A stretch of 40,322 nt of DNA from a virus: positions 1 to 40,322 of the IMG/VR virus record IMGVR_UViG_3300009169_000007; one strand, given 5' to 3'. The notes under the pieces were generated by a model, which saw only the letters and a program-made list of their open reading frames with translations, had not been told where the DNA came from and did no database searches. A program made the position numbers and the translations under genes. Of the stretch, positions 23,204-30,063 are shown in pieces; within the stretch, counting starts at the first letter, position 1; each line of letters begins with the position of its first letter.

Positions 23204-23854
23204 GTGCTTACTAATAATTTTAATGGTTTAGAATTTGATTTTAAAATTTATCCGACTGATAGTTTTAAAAATTTTAGTCTTGAAAAAGATTTTGAACTAG
23301 GCAAACTTTATTATGACTCGTTAAACAAAAACATAATGCTAATTTATTGGTTCGAAGAACATTTTAAAAAAATGATCGAAGAAGACGCAACGTTTCAATA
23401 TATTACAAGTATTACAGCATCAGACACTTATTTAATTGATAATAAAATTTCTTTCACTACTAAAGACCAAAGAATTAATAAACTTTACGTCCCAAAAGCT
23501 CGAATCGGTTACTTGCAGCGGGATATGTTATCAATGCTTAATCATTTCTTACTTCAAATTAATTTGTTAGATGCAACAGTCCTAAAAAAATTTAAAGAAT
23601 TATTTGAAGAAAACTCACCATCTTTAGCTAAAATTATTTTAATTTTTAGAAATTTAATTGAAAATTTTTCAGATGATTTTAAAATTCAATTTTTTTGTAG
23701 CCGAATGCTTGACCCACAATTGCCACTTATGTATGCACAGCGTGCAGACTTTATGGATAATATCATTAATTCTATTCACAACAAAACAATGAACGCAGAC
23801 TTTATCAAAGTTATTATTAATTACATTGACCACAGAATAAGCGAGAATTTATGA
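23204..23854 (+). CDS. Unknown helical protein, paralogue of the next gene
   Basis: A 216-residue protein starting at a GTG with AAGGAGG four bases upstream. It aligns with the next gene over most of its length: YYDSLNKNIMLIYWFEEHF with IYHDLVEDILFSVDYFEQN, FQYITSI with FRFVLSL, IGYLQRDM with TGYFKSDV, and KIQFFCSRML with DAKFFCFRLH. So the two arose by duplication and diverged strongly. No known family is recognised. It opens a four-gene operon in which every junction is a 4-base ATGA overlap. Confidence 0.75.
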   Translation: MLTNNFNGLEFDFKIYPTDSFKNFSLEKDFELGKLYYDSLNKNIMLIYWFEEHFKKMIEEDATFQYITSITASDTYLIDNKISFTTKDQRINKLYVPKARIGYLQRDMLSMLNHFLLQINLLDATVLKKFKELFEENSPSLAKIILIFRNLIENFSDDFKIQFFCSRMLDPQLPLMYAQRADFMDNIINSIHNKTMNADFIKVIINYIDHRISENL

Positions 23855-24477
23855 CAACAAATAACAAGGACAACATATCTCCAACAGCCTTTATTGCATC
23901 TCTTATTTGTTCTGATGCACTCACAGAATTATTTGAAACAACAGAAACCAAAGAGGCAACATTTATTTACCATGATTTGGTTGAAGATATCCTGTTTTCT
24001 GTGGATTATTTTGAACAAAATAGACTTGAAAATCTCAAACAAAATAAAAATTTTCGTTTTGTTTTATCATTGAATACAATTAATGACAAAAAACTCACAA
24101 CTTTTGGCACAGTTTTTATCGAAAAATTTATTGAATACATAAAAACTTACGATGTGATAACGAATAATATTTATTATTCACCAAAAGAAGCAACAGGTTA
24201 TTTTAAATCTGATGTGGAATGGGTAATCCAACAAATTAAAATTGAGATTGATAATTTAAATAAAGACACACTCAAGTTTTATCAAAGACTTTTAAATTCA
24301 GAAACTTGCAATAAAAATCGTTCTCATCTTATTTTTAAAATATTGCCAACAAACTCATTTCAAAATTTTGACGCCAAATTTTTCTGTTTTCGGTTGCACA
24401 CTGCATTTAAAACTATGTCAGCTTTTAAAATAGAAATTCTCCACGAAATACAAAACTACATAATGGGTAAAATATGA
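23851..24477 (+). CDS. Unknown helical protein, paralogue of the preceding gene
   Basis: A 208-residue protein, translationally coupled to its neighbours at both ends by ATGA overlaps. It shares the FFCxR motif, the central TGY or IGY segment and a C-terminal helix with the 23204-23854 product. Both are rich in Phe, Tyr, Asn and Lys and lack membrane segments. The pair could form a heterodimer. Its position in an operon with a DNA-binding-like protein and a possible AcrVA2 relative suggests a counter-defence role, by association only. Confidence 0.75.
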   Translation: MTTNNKDNISPTAFIASLICSDALTELFETTETKEATFIYHDLVEDILFSVDYFEQNRLENLKQNKNFRFVLSLNTINDKKLTTFGTVFIEKFIEYIKTYDVITNNIYYSPKEATGYFKSDVEWVIQQIKIEIDNLNKDTLKFYQRLLNSETCNKNRSHLIFKILPTNSFQNFDAKFFCFRLHTAFKTMSAFKIEILHEIQNYIMGKI

Positions 24478-24695
24478 ATAAAATCGGAAGACCGCCAGCA
24501 CAATGGCTTTTAGATTTGCCCGATGGCGAATACACAGTAAAAGATTTAATGAAAATTTCAGGAAAAACACACCAAGGCGTCCGTTGGGCGATGTTTAAAT
24601 ACGCCAAAAGCAAACGGTATGAGCAAACTCATGGTCATTTGACTGTTTATTACAAATGGGAAAAGTTTAACTTTAAAAGTTCAGGGCAATCATGA
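24474..24695 (+). CDS. Small HTH-like DNA-binding protein (Aca-like position)
   Basis: A 73-residue basic protein. It begins with GRPPAQWL, then DLPDGEYTVKDLMKISGKTHQGVRWAMFKY, which reads as a helix-turn-helix: TVKDLMKISG as the first helix and THQGVRWAMFKY as the recognition helix, with a wing near HLTVYYKWEKF. Small helix-turn-helix proteins in acr operons (Aca proteins) repress them, and this one lies third of four in an ATGA-coupled operon. It may bind its own promoter or the TTTGCACTATTT repeats. Confidence 0.6.
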   Translation: MNKIGRPPAQWLLDLPDGEYTVKDLMKISGKTHQGVRWAMFKYAKSKRYEQTHGHLTVYYKWEKFNFKSSGQS

Positions 24696-25624
24696 AATTT
24701 TCAAAAAAAATCCAGCATCACATCTATGACAGAGTCTTAGATATAGTAAGTAGTCTAGGGGCAAAAAAATTAATAGAATTTCTACCAAGAAATTTAAATT
24801 TTGATGAGAGATACATCGAAAAATTGTTACTAATTAAAAACAAAGTTGATAAAATATTTATAGAAAAACCGCATTTAAAAAACACGCATGAGTTAAGAGA
24901 TTCAATCCAAAGATTGGAGGATTTAGTATTATTTGTTAAACGTGGTGCAAAAATTTATAAGTTTAATAATGAATTTTTAGACGATTACTTAAGTTACCCT
25001 CTAAACTTTTCGAAATTATTAGAAACTCAAAGTTTAAACTTAGATTTTGGGAGTATTATACTTTATGCTCAGGATATTGGAGAAGTCGAGCATGAGAAAA
25101 CTAAACGTAAATATAGTGTTATAACCTTAACCACACATCAAGACACAAATTTACAAAATTATATCATCTTACAATTGAGCTCCTTGGATCATCCTTATAA
25201 TTTTTTATTTGTTTGCAAAACTACTGAAAAATTCAATCTTATTGAAGCTTATAAAAATGAAGAAAACTGTATAAAAACAGATATAAATCGTAATGAAGTT
25301 GTGAAAAAAATAATCAAACTTTTATTTTACATCAAAAGTAATAATGTTGATTTGAGAGAAATTGTCCCAGAAATTCCAGAAAACAACACAAAAAAAGAAA
25401 AAGACAAAACAGATTTACACAATTCGATGAACGATTCGTTTATTAAATATTTTAAAGTTGGGTATGGCTGGAACAAGTTACCATTATATGTGAAAGACGA
25501 GTGGGAAACGCAAGGGCATTTCAGAATGCAAGCTTGCGGAAAAAATCATCAAGAACATAAAATAGTTTTTATTAATCCACACATCAGAAAAAGAAAAAAA
25601 GGAATAGTTGCCCCGTCAGGCTGA
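24692..25624 (+). CDS. Possible AcrVA2-related protein
   Basis: A 310-residue protein, last of the operon. The N-terminal two thirds are helical and Lys-rich with no recognised domain. The C-terminal 45 residues carry VKDEWETQGHFRMQACGK, HKIVFINPHIR and KRKKG. This H(F/W)R.Q..G then (F/W)I.PH pattern resembles the C-terminus of AcrVA2-type proteins, which reduce Cas12a levels, and of related mobile-element proteins. The match is from memory and covers only one end. The similarity could instead mark a general nucleic-acid-binding tail. A 7-bp GC inverted repeat spans its stop codon. Confidence 0.4.
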   Translation: MKFSKKIQHHIYDRVLDIVSSLGAKKLIEFLPRNLNFDERYIEKLLLIKNKVDKIFIEKPHLKNTHELRDSIQRLEDLVLFVKRGAKIYKFNNEFLDDYLSYPLNFSKLLETQSLNLDFGSIILYAQDIGEVEHEKTKRKYSVITLTTHQDTNLQNYIILQLSSLDHPYNFLFVCKTTEKFNLIEAYKNEENCIKTDINRNEVVKKIIKLLFYIKSNNVDLREIVPEIPENNTKKEKDKTDLHNSMNDSFIKYFKVGYGWNKLPLYVKDEWETQGHFRMQACGKNHQEHKIVFINPHIRKRKKGIVAPSG

Positions 25625-25795
25625 TAGATGCAACGCGACGCACCCGGGGCAGTCACATCATACACTACAAAATTATAAGAAAGCAAATTGAGGAGGGGTT
25701 CAGGCGACTTCTTCCCATTTTTATTGCGTTTTTGTTGTCTTATTACAAAAATTTAGTACGAATAAACACAATACAAGTCAGGAGGGTTGGAGATG
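25625..25795. other. Short gap between convergent genes
   Basis: No gene is called. TGCCCCG (25609-25615) pairs with CGGGGCA (25645-25651) across the end of the previous gene. A GGAGGGG..CTTCTTCC hairpin followed by ATTTTTATT near 25692-25725 could be a weak terminator for the rightward operon. A ribosome-binding-like AGGAGGG occurs near 25780 but leads only to a nine-codon frame. Confidence 0.35.
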
Positions 25796-26758
25796 TTAGC
25801 TCAATTCTTTCACATGATTTAAAATGTGCTCTTGTTCAGCTTCATTTAAATTAAAATGGTCAAATAACATTTTATCAGTCCATAAAATATCTGTAGGTAT
25901 TAAAGGGACAAATTGCCAAAATTCCCTAGTCAAATGTTGGGCAATTTTTCGTATTCCAAGCAAATACCTTGCAAAATTTGTTTGCAGATAACTTTGGAAC
26001 CGTTCAGCTTCTTGTTGTGTTTTAAAGCTACTTACAATTAGATAAGTCTCTGTACAAATTTTTCCGGGAGGAATTATAAAAATTTGATGTTTTTGTAAAG
26101 TGGAATCTCGATCCGCTCTTCCATAATTTGTAGGAATCGCAATTTTAAAAAGGTTGATGAGATTGTGATTTCTTTTAATATCTTGATAATTAGCATACTG
26201 AATTTTACGTGCTTGAGTCAAACATGGCACAGCTCTATTATCCGTTGCACTTACGCTTGAATTTTTTTTAAAATGATCACTATTTAAACCAAACGTATTG
26301 CGTGCGGCCATAACATCTGCAATAGTTTTATAATTAAACGCTTTTATTTTTCTTAATATTGAATGCGATTTTACTTCTCGTAAAATGACGTCAAATTCTT
26401 TTAAGTCTATAAATTCTTGAATGTGATTATTTTGAAATAAGCATAAACCTGAATACATATTTTGATAATGCAAAAAACACAAACCCCCATGCATTTCTAT
26501 ACATGAAAAAATTTGATTTGCTTTTGGAAAATGTCTAATAGCTTTTATTTTGCCACAGTCTTTGATGCGTTGTCGAAATTTTGTCAAACCTTTTCCTTTA
26601 ACAAACCATTTCCCAGGAATTAAAAATAAAAATTCCTCAATCTTAAAATCCATCAATTTTTCAATAAATAAATGGTAAATTGGCCGGGCACTAACTCGAT
26701 GACCGCCGTCCATTTCGTGATATGGCGGATTAGCAATAGCAATAATTTTACGTGTCAT
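25796..26758 (-). CDS. Split N6-adenine methylase, catalytic/target half (NPPY)
   Basis: A 320-residue protein starting at the ATG at 26758, four bases after the stop of the upstream ORF; the frame stays open 11 residues further. It begins KIIAIANPPYHE, the catalytic motif IV of gamma-class adenine methylases, followed by SARPIYHLFIEKL. The C-terminal part (FKTQQEAERFQSYL, FARYLLGIRKIAQHLTREFW) is the target-recognition and C-terminal region seen in Eco57I-type and phage methylases. It lacks the SAM-binding motif I, which is in the upstream ORF. The two must act together, or the gene is broken. Confidence 0.8.
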   Translation of the reverse strand: MTRKIIAIANPPYHEMDGGHRVSARPIYHLFIEKLMDFKIEEFLFLIPGKWFVKGKGLTKFRQRIKDCGKIKAIRHFPKANQIFSCIEMHGGLCFLHYQNMYSGLCLFQNNHIQEFIDLKEFDVILREVKSHSILRKIKAFNYKTIADVMAARNTFGLNSDHFKKNSSVSATDNRAVPCLTQARKIQYANYQDIKRNHNLINLFKIAIPTNYGRADRDSTLQKHQIFIIPPGKICTETYLIVSSFKTQQEAERFQSYLQTNFARYLLGIRKIAQHLTREFWQFVPLIPTDILWTDKMLFDHFNLNEAEQEHILNHVKELS

Positions 26759-26762
26759 AAAT

Positions 26763-27377
26763 TTATAAACTTTCAATAAGTTTAACAGCATTTAAAAAAT
26801 CGGAAAAAGAGGGCTCGGCATCAAAATCAATAGGTTTGTGGCCGTATTTTTCAAACCACACCCCCCCAGCTTTAGTTTTGTAAGCATTTGCTCTTGCAGT
26901 TGCCGCATCACTCAACGATGAAAGCATTTCATTACAGTGAATTTTTAATTGAATATAAGCGACAAGGTGTGCAAAAAAACTTTTGTGAGAATTTATAAAT
27001 TTCAAATTTATCTCTACGTTTAAGTGTTTTTCTAAAAATTCAAACGTGATTTTAAACATACGATATCTACATATTTTAATATTTTCTTCGCAGATATCCA
27101 CTGCGCATAAATTTTTTAAAGAATCGATGACAGAATTAAAAACGGGGTCAAAATTATTTTCTTTTTTATTTTTTTCAAAAAATGCATCGAGCCGTCGCTT
27201 ATAAATTTGTGTGACAATATTCCCGGTACCACAGCATGGGTCGAATAATAATTGCTGGTCATCTGCCCATATTTCGCTGTTGTCTTTTGCTAATAAATTA
27301 AGCATCTCGTCAACCACAGGCAACGGTGTAAAGACTTCACCAAGACTTTTAATACGTTCTTTACTATGATAAAGCAT
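26763..27377 (-). CDS. Split N6-adenine methylase, SAM-binding half
   Basis: A 204-residue protein starting at the ATG at 27377, with AAGGA nine bases upstream. It has the GEVFTP element (motif X, near residue 14) and motif I FDPCCGTGNIV (about residue 46-56), then an AVDICEENIKICRYRM segment (motif II-III). It ends where motif IV would begin; NPPY starts the next ORF, in the +1 frame. The joint lies exactly at a natural domain border and the second ORF has its own ATG, so a two-subunit enzyme is plausible. A recent frameshift is the alternative. Confidence 0.8.
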   Translation of the reverse strand: MLYHSKERIKSLGEVFTPLPVVDEMLNLLAKDNSEIWADDQQLLFDPCCGTGNIVTQIYKRRLDAFFEKNKKENNFDPVFNSVIDSLKNLCAVDICEENIKICRYRMFKITFEFLEKHLNVEINLKFINSHKSFFAHLVAYIQLKIHCNEMLSSLSDAATARANAYKTKAGGVWFEKYGHKPIDFDAEPSFSDFLNAVKLIESL

Positions 27378-27437
27378 CAATCCAAGTCCTTAAAAAAAGT
27401 TGATTCTTATAAAATTTTCGACTAAATTTAATGCTAG

Positions 27438-27519
27438 ATAGCCGAACCCGCCATAAAAAACGTCGTATTACTTTTTATTAAATCACGCCAACACGCCTAC
27501 CTTTTAATAATTCGGCTAT
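27438..27519. promoter_or_regulatory. Spaced 9-bp inverted repeat in the divergent control region
   Basis: ATAGCCGAA (27438-27446) is perfectly complementary to TTCGGCTAT (27511-27519), 64 bases apart. It lies between the leftward methylase genes and the rightward packaging and replication operon, so paired operators or a DNA loop controlling both promoters are possible. Confidence 0.5.
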
Positions 27520-27539
27520 TCTATTCTAATTACAATAAC

Positions 27540-27568
27540 TTGACAAAAATTTTCACATCCTTTATTTT
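27540..27568 (+). promoter_or_regulatory. Promoter of the rightward operon
   Basis: A perfect TTGACA (27540-27545), a 17-base spacer and TATTTT (27563-27568, four of six consensus bases). It lies about 93 bases upstream of the first gene of the long plus-strand operon and is the likely early promoter read by host sigma-70 polymerase. Confidence 0.55.
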
Positions 27569-27608
27569 TAAATTTCCTGGCATCCTATCTTTCTGATTGA
27601 ATATTGCG

Positions 27609-27648
27609 AACACCTCACAAATTATTTTATAGTTTGTGAGTGTTTTAT
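27609..27648 (+). promoter_or_regulatory. Leader hairpin, possible attenuator
   Basis: AACAC-C-TCACAAA pairs with TTTGTGA-GTGTT, twelve base pairs with one bulged C, around an 11-base AT loop. TTATT follows. It sits in the leader between the promoter and the first ATG (27661). It may attenuate the operon, block the ribosome site, or end transcription before the promoter takes over. Confidence 0.55.
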
Positions 27649-27660
27649 TATGGTGACTCT

Positions 27661-27966
27661 ATGAAATGTTTTTTATATATTAAAGAAACTCAAGAAATTA
27701 TCAGCAAGCACTGTTCAATGAAAGCCGCAGAACGCAAAGCTTATGGAATGCCACTTGATGGCAACAAATACCAAATCATCCCACTCTCGGAACTTCCGGT
27801 CTCAACGGTTTATATACTAGCTTATCACATTGACCCAATAGAAACTGAAGAGCTTTACGCTGTTTATTATCACTACCAAGAAGCGTACGAAGCCGCATCT
27901 AAGAACGTAAAAACGCCGCGTTATCTTAGGATGACACCCCGAATTTATTTTAAAACAATTTATTAA
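27661..27966 (+). CDS. Unknown small early protein
   Basis: A 101-residue protein starting at the ATG at 27661, with GGTGA upstream (a GTG at 27640 is also in frame but overlaps the leader hairpin). The N-terminus MKCFLYIKETQEIISKHCSMKAAERKAYG could be one small alpha-beta unit, and a YYHYQEAYEAA helix follows. No family recognised. It is the first gene of the rightward operon, where phages often place small host-takeover proteins. Confidence 0.6.
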   Translation: MKCFLYIKETQEIISKHCSMKAAERKAYGMPLDGNKYQIIPLSELPVSTVYILAYHIDPIETEELYAVYYHYQEAYEAASKNVKTPRYLRMTPRIYFKTIY

Positions 27967-27976
27967 GAGGCTATCG

Positions 27977-28468
27977 ATGCAGCAATACGGATTTAGTATT
28001 TACTTAAAAGATTTTATCCAAGTTTTCTTTAATCTGAATGAGTTTTATTCTAAAGAATCCTCCGCAGTGCTTAATAGCGTGTATGAGACAGAAATACCCG
28101 ATAAAGAGTTGTCAAAATATGTGTCCACAATTTTGAGAATGGACGAAAAAAACCGTGCATTGCTGATGCTTGTTGATAAATTGCATGAGATTAGTAGCAC
28201 AACGTTTATCGAGAGCACAGCCTTTGGGTATCCCAAATATCACAGGGCAATTGAAAGAATCGTCAGAGTTGCTAAGTTATTGCACTCGTTGCGCAATAGT
28301 GAATACGTCAAACCTGAAGCGGAAAAATTGTTAGAAACAGCAATCGAAAACTTTTTAGGTTATGCTCAATCGATGGTTAATGAAATTTATGATAAAGAAA
28401 CAAAAGAAAGCTTAGCAAAAAATGAAGAACTTAATAAATCAGAAAAAGATTCGGTATTCACAGCTTAA
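27977..28468 (+). CDS. Unknown helical early protein
   Basis: A 163-residue, almost entirely helical protein with an acidic, Lys/Glu-rich C-terminus. The region ELSKYVSTILRMDEKNRALLMLVDKLHEI should form long amphipathic helices. It follows its neighbour by ten bases and overlaps the next frame. No enzymatic motif seen; possibly a small regulator or inhibitor. Confidence 0.6.
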   Translation: MQQYGFSIYLKDFIQVFFNLNEFYSKESSAVLNSVYETEIPDKELSKYVSTILRMDEKNRALLMLVDKLHEISSTTFIESTAFGYPKYHRAIERIVRVAKLLHSLRNSEYVKPEAEKLLETAIENFLGYAQSMVNEIYDKETKESLAKNEELNKSEKDSVFTA

Positions 28469-28691
28469 AAAAACTTTAAAATTGACAAATAAAGTAATAA
28501 GATTGTTTACAGAAATCAGCGAGCTAAGGCCAGAGTTGCAAAATGAAAATGAAGTTTACATAAACGCAGTGGGCGCAACGGTTTTTTTCTTAGAAAACAC
28601 CCTCAAGGATTATGCAGACATTGCACTTGAGATACACCAAGCGGAAGAATGCAAAACAAGCACAAATTTAACATCTTTAAAACTGCAATAA
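28422..28691 (+). CDS. Unknown small helical protein
   Basis: An 89-residue ORF overlapping the previous gene by 47 bases and the next by 43. Such long overlaps and the weak ribosome site make the exact start uncertain; a later start is possible. Basic N-terminus, then a helical stretch with ISELRPELQNENEVYINAVG. No family recognised. Confidence 0.5.
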   Translation: MKNLINQKKIRYSQLKKTLKLTNKVIRLFTEISELRPELQNENEVYINAVGATVFFLENTLKDYADIALEIHQAEECKTSTNLTSLKLQ

Positions 28692-28963
28692 GAGGCTACA
28701 AGCAACTTGTCACAGATGACTATCAATACGAAAAAAAATATCTAAAAAGTTTAAGCGCAGCAGATAAAGAGTGGCTGGAGGCGTTTATTTCCGGTTATTA
28801 TTTTCGCAACAGTAAAGACTTTCTCAAGTTGAATTTTACAGTCAAACAACGTCGCGAAAGTTTCAATCGTCACCGCCCAATTTTAAATGATATGTATTCA
28901 AAGTGTAACCGAACATTTCTAAAAGATTTCGGAGATAACAACAATGATAATGACAATTATTGA
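28649..28963 (+). CDS. Unknown small basic protein
   Basis: A 104-residue protein with SAADKEWLEAFISGYYFRN in the middle, a patch reminiscent of small proteins seen near terminase genes in phages, and a basic end followed by an Asn/Asp tail. Overlaps both neighbours. GGAAG lies close upstream of the ATG. Function not recognised. Confidence 0.55.
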   Translation: MQNKHKFNIFKTAIRGYKQLVTDDYQYEKKYLKSLSAADKEWLEAFISGYYFRNSKDFLKLNFTVKQRRESFNRHRPILNDMYSKCNRTFLKDFGDNNNDNDNY

Positions 28964-29228
28964 AGTTTTTAGTCTAGGATTATTGCTCGGAATTATTCCA
29001 ATGGTTGGATATATTGCAAAAAAGAAATTTGATGCAATTACAATTAAATTTGACAATGCACAAATTGAAATGAAAGACTCAACAGAAAAGCTCTGCACTT
29101 TACATCAAAACGCCATGAAAAATTATGATGAACAAAACAAAAAGATTGAAAAATTGCAAACAGAGCTGACACTTCTCAAAACAGCATCGCCGAACATTTC
29201 TCACTTTAAAAAACCTGGTAATTTATGA
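28944..29228 (+). CDS. Membrane-anchored coiled-coil protein (spanin-like build)
   Basis: A 94-residue protein with one N-terminal transmembrane helix (about 5-24, IEVFSLGLLLGIIPMVGYIA), a Lys-rich stop, then a coiled coil to the C-terminus (IEKLQTELTLLK). This is the build of inner-membrane spanins (Rz) and of some phage accessory proteins. No second spanin gene with a lipobox was found in or near it, so lysis involvement is only a suggestion. GGAG lies upstream and the stop overlaps the next ATG. Confidence 0.55.
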   Translation: MIMTIIEVFSLGLLLGIIPMVGYIAKKKFDAITIKFDNAQIEMKDSTEKLCTLHQNAMKNYDEQNKKIEKLQTELTLLKTASPNISHFKKPGNL

Positions 29229-29824
29229 AAATATCCATCTCCAATACGTTTGATATTTCAACGGTTGCAAATACAAAATCATATCAAGAATTACAAAGTT
29301 ATTTTGATTACGCGAATCGGTTTACTTATGAAACTGTGCAAGCGTTAACAAAAAAACTCACACTCAACGACAATTTTAGTTATGCAACGTTGAATCTATC
29401 GGTGAGTCATGGTGAGCCTATTGTTTTAAAAATTACGAGTTACTCGCATATCTTAATCAATTCAATTATTCCAATTTTAACTTACGATATTTCGCAAAAT
29501 TCATTGTCTCAATATGTTTTGACAATCTTTTTTAAACAAACCCAAAACATTTTTGCAAATAGTGCTACCTGGGTTGCAGGGACAATTGTCAAATATTCGG
29601 TGCAAAATATCCAAAATTACAGCATCGGGGATGTGGTCATTTTCTCCGGGTTTCGCAACCAAACCAACAATGGTACGTTTTTAATTGTTGGAATTGATAG
29701 TGATAATAGTTTTGTCTTTGTTCAAAATTACAATAGAGATAATTCGACAGGAGATGAGATTCTCTCAACATTTACAGGAAAATCACTTGTAAAAAATTTC
29801 GTGACAATTGGGGTTATCAATTGA
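29225..29824 (+). CDS. Virion-type protein sharing a module with the tail hub
   Basis: A 199-residue protein. The C-terminal half contains ATWVAGTIVKYSV, FRNQTNNGTFLIVG and NRDNSTGDEI, which matches a module inside the large tail protein (ALWQSGTTVRYTT, FVNAANNGRFIIT, RTSSTGDET). The N-terminal half is different and beta-rich. So a tail-type protein is encoded directly before the terminase, away from the virion operon. It may be a minor tail part or a head-completion protein. Confidence 0.55.
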   Translation: MKISISNTFDISTVANTKSYQELQSYFDYANRFTYETVQALTKKLTLNDNFSYATLNLSVSHGEPIVLKITSYSHILINSIIPILTYDISQNSLSQYVLTIFFKQTQNIFANSATWVAGTIVKYSVQNIQNYSIGDVVIFSGFRNQTNNGTFLIVGIDSDNSFVFVQNYNRDNSTGDEILSTFTGKSLVKNFVTIGVIN

Positions 29825-30063
29825 ACAATCGGGAAAAAATCAGAGCCATTATCGATCAACAAATTCAAAAGCTTTATGAAATTTCAGACACATCCAGTAA
29901 ACCGTTATTTGATAAAGAAATTGACTCACTAGCAAAACTTGCAAAACTTGTTGAGTCCGAAGCATTGCTTGATAACTTAAAAGACAACGCAAAATTTGAT
30001 GAACTCACGGAAGAAGAATTGATGCTACTTTATAAATTCAGACAGAGTAAAAATAATGGATAG
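29821..30063 (+). CDS. Putative small terminase-like protein
   Basis: An 80-residue, charged, helical protein starting at a TTG that overlaps the previous stop. It ends inside the terminase large subunit gene (8-base overlap). Small acidic proteins ending like DELTEEELMLLYKFR are often found directly upstream of large terminase genes and may act as small terminase subunits. It is shorter than usual and a DNA-binding helix-turn-helix is not obvious. Confidence 0.4.
   Translation: MNNREKIRAIIDQQIQKLYEISDTSSKPLFDKEIDSLAKLAKLVESEALLDNLKDNAKFDELTEEELMLLYKFRQSKNNG

Noticed and set aside
28944-29228. A complete Rz/Rz1 spanin pair
   Set aside because: Only the inner-membrane coiled-coil build is seen; no embedded or adjacent lipoprotein ORF was found.
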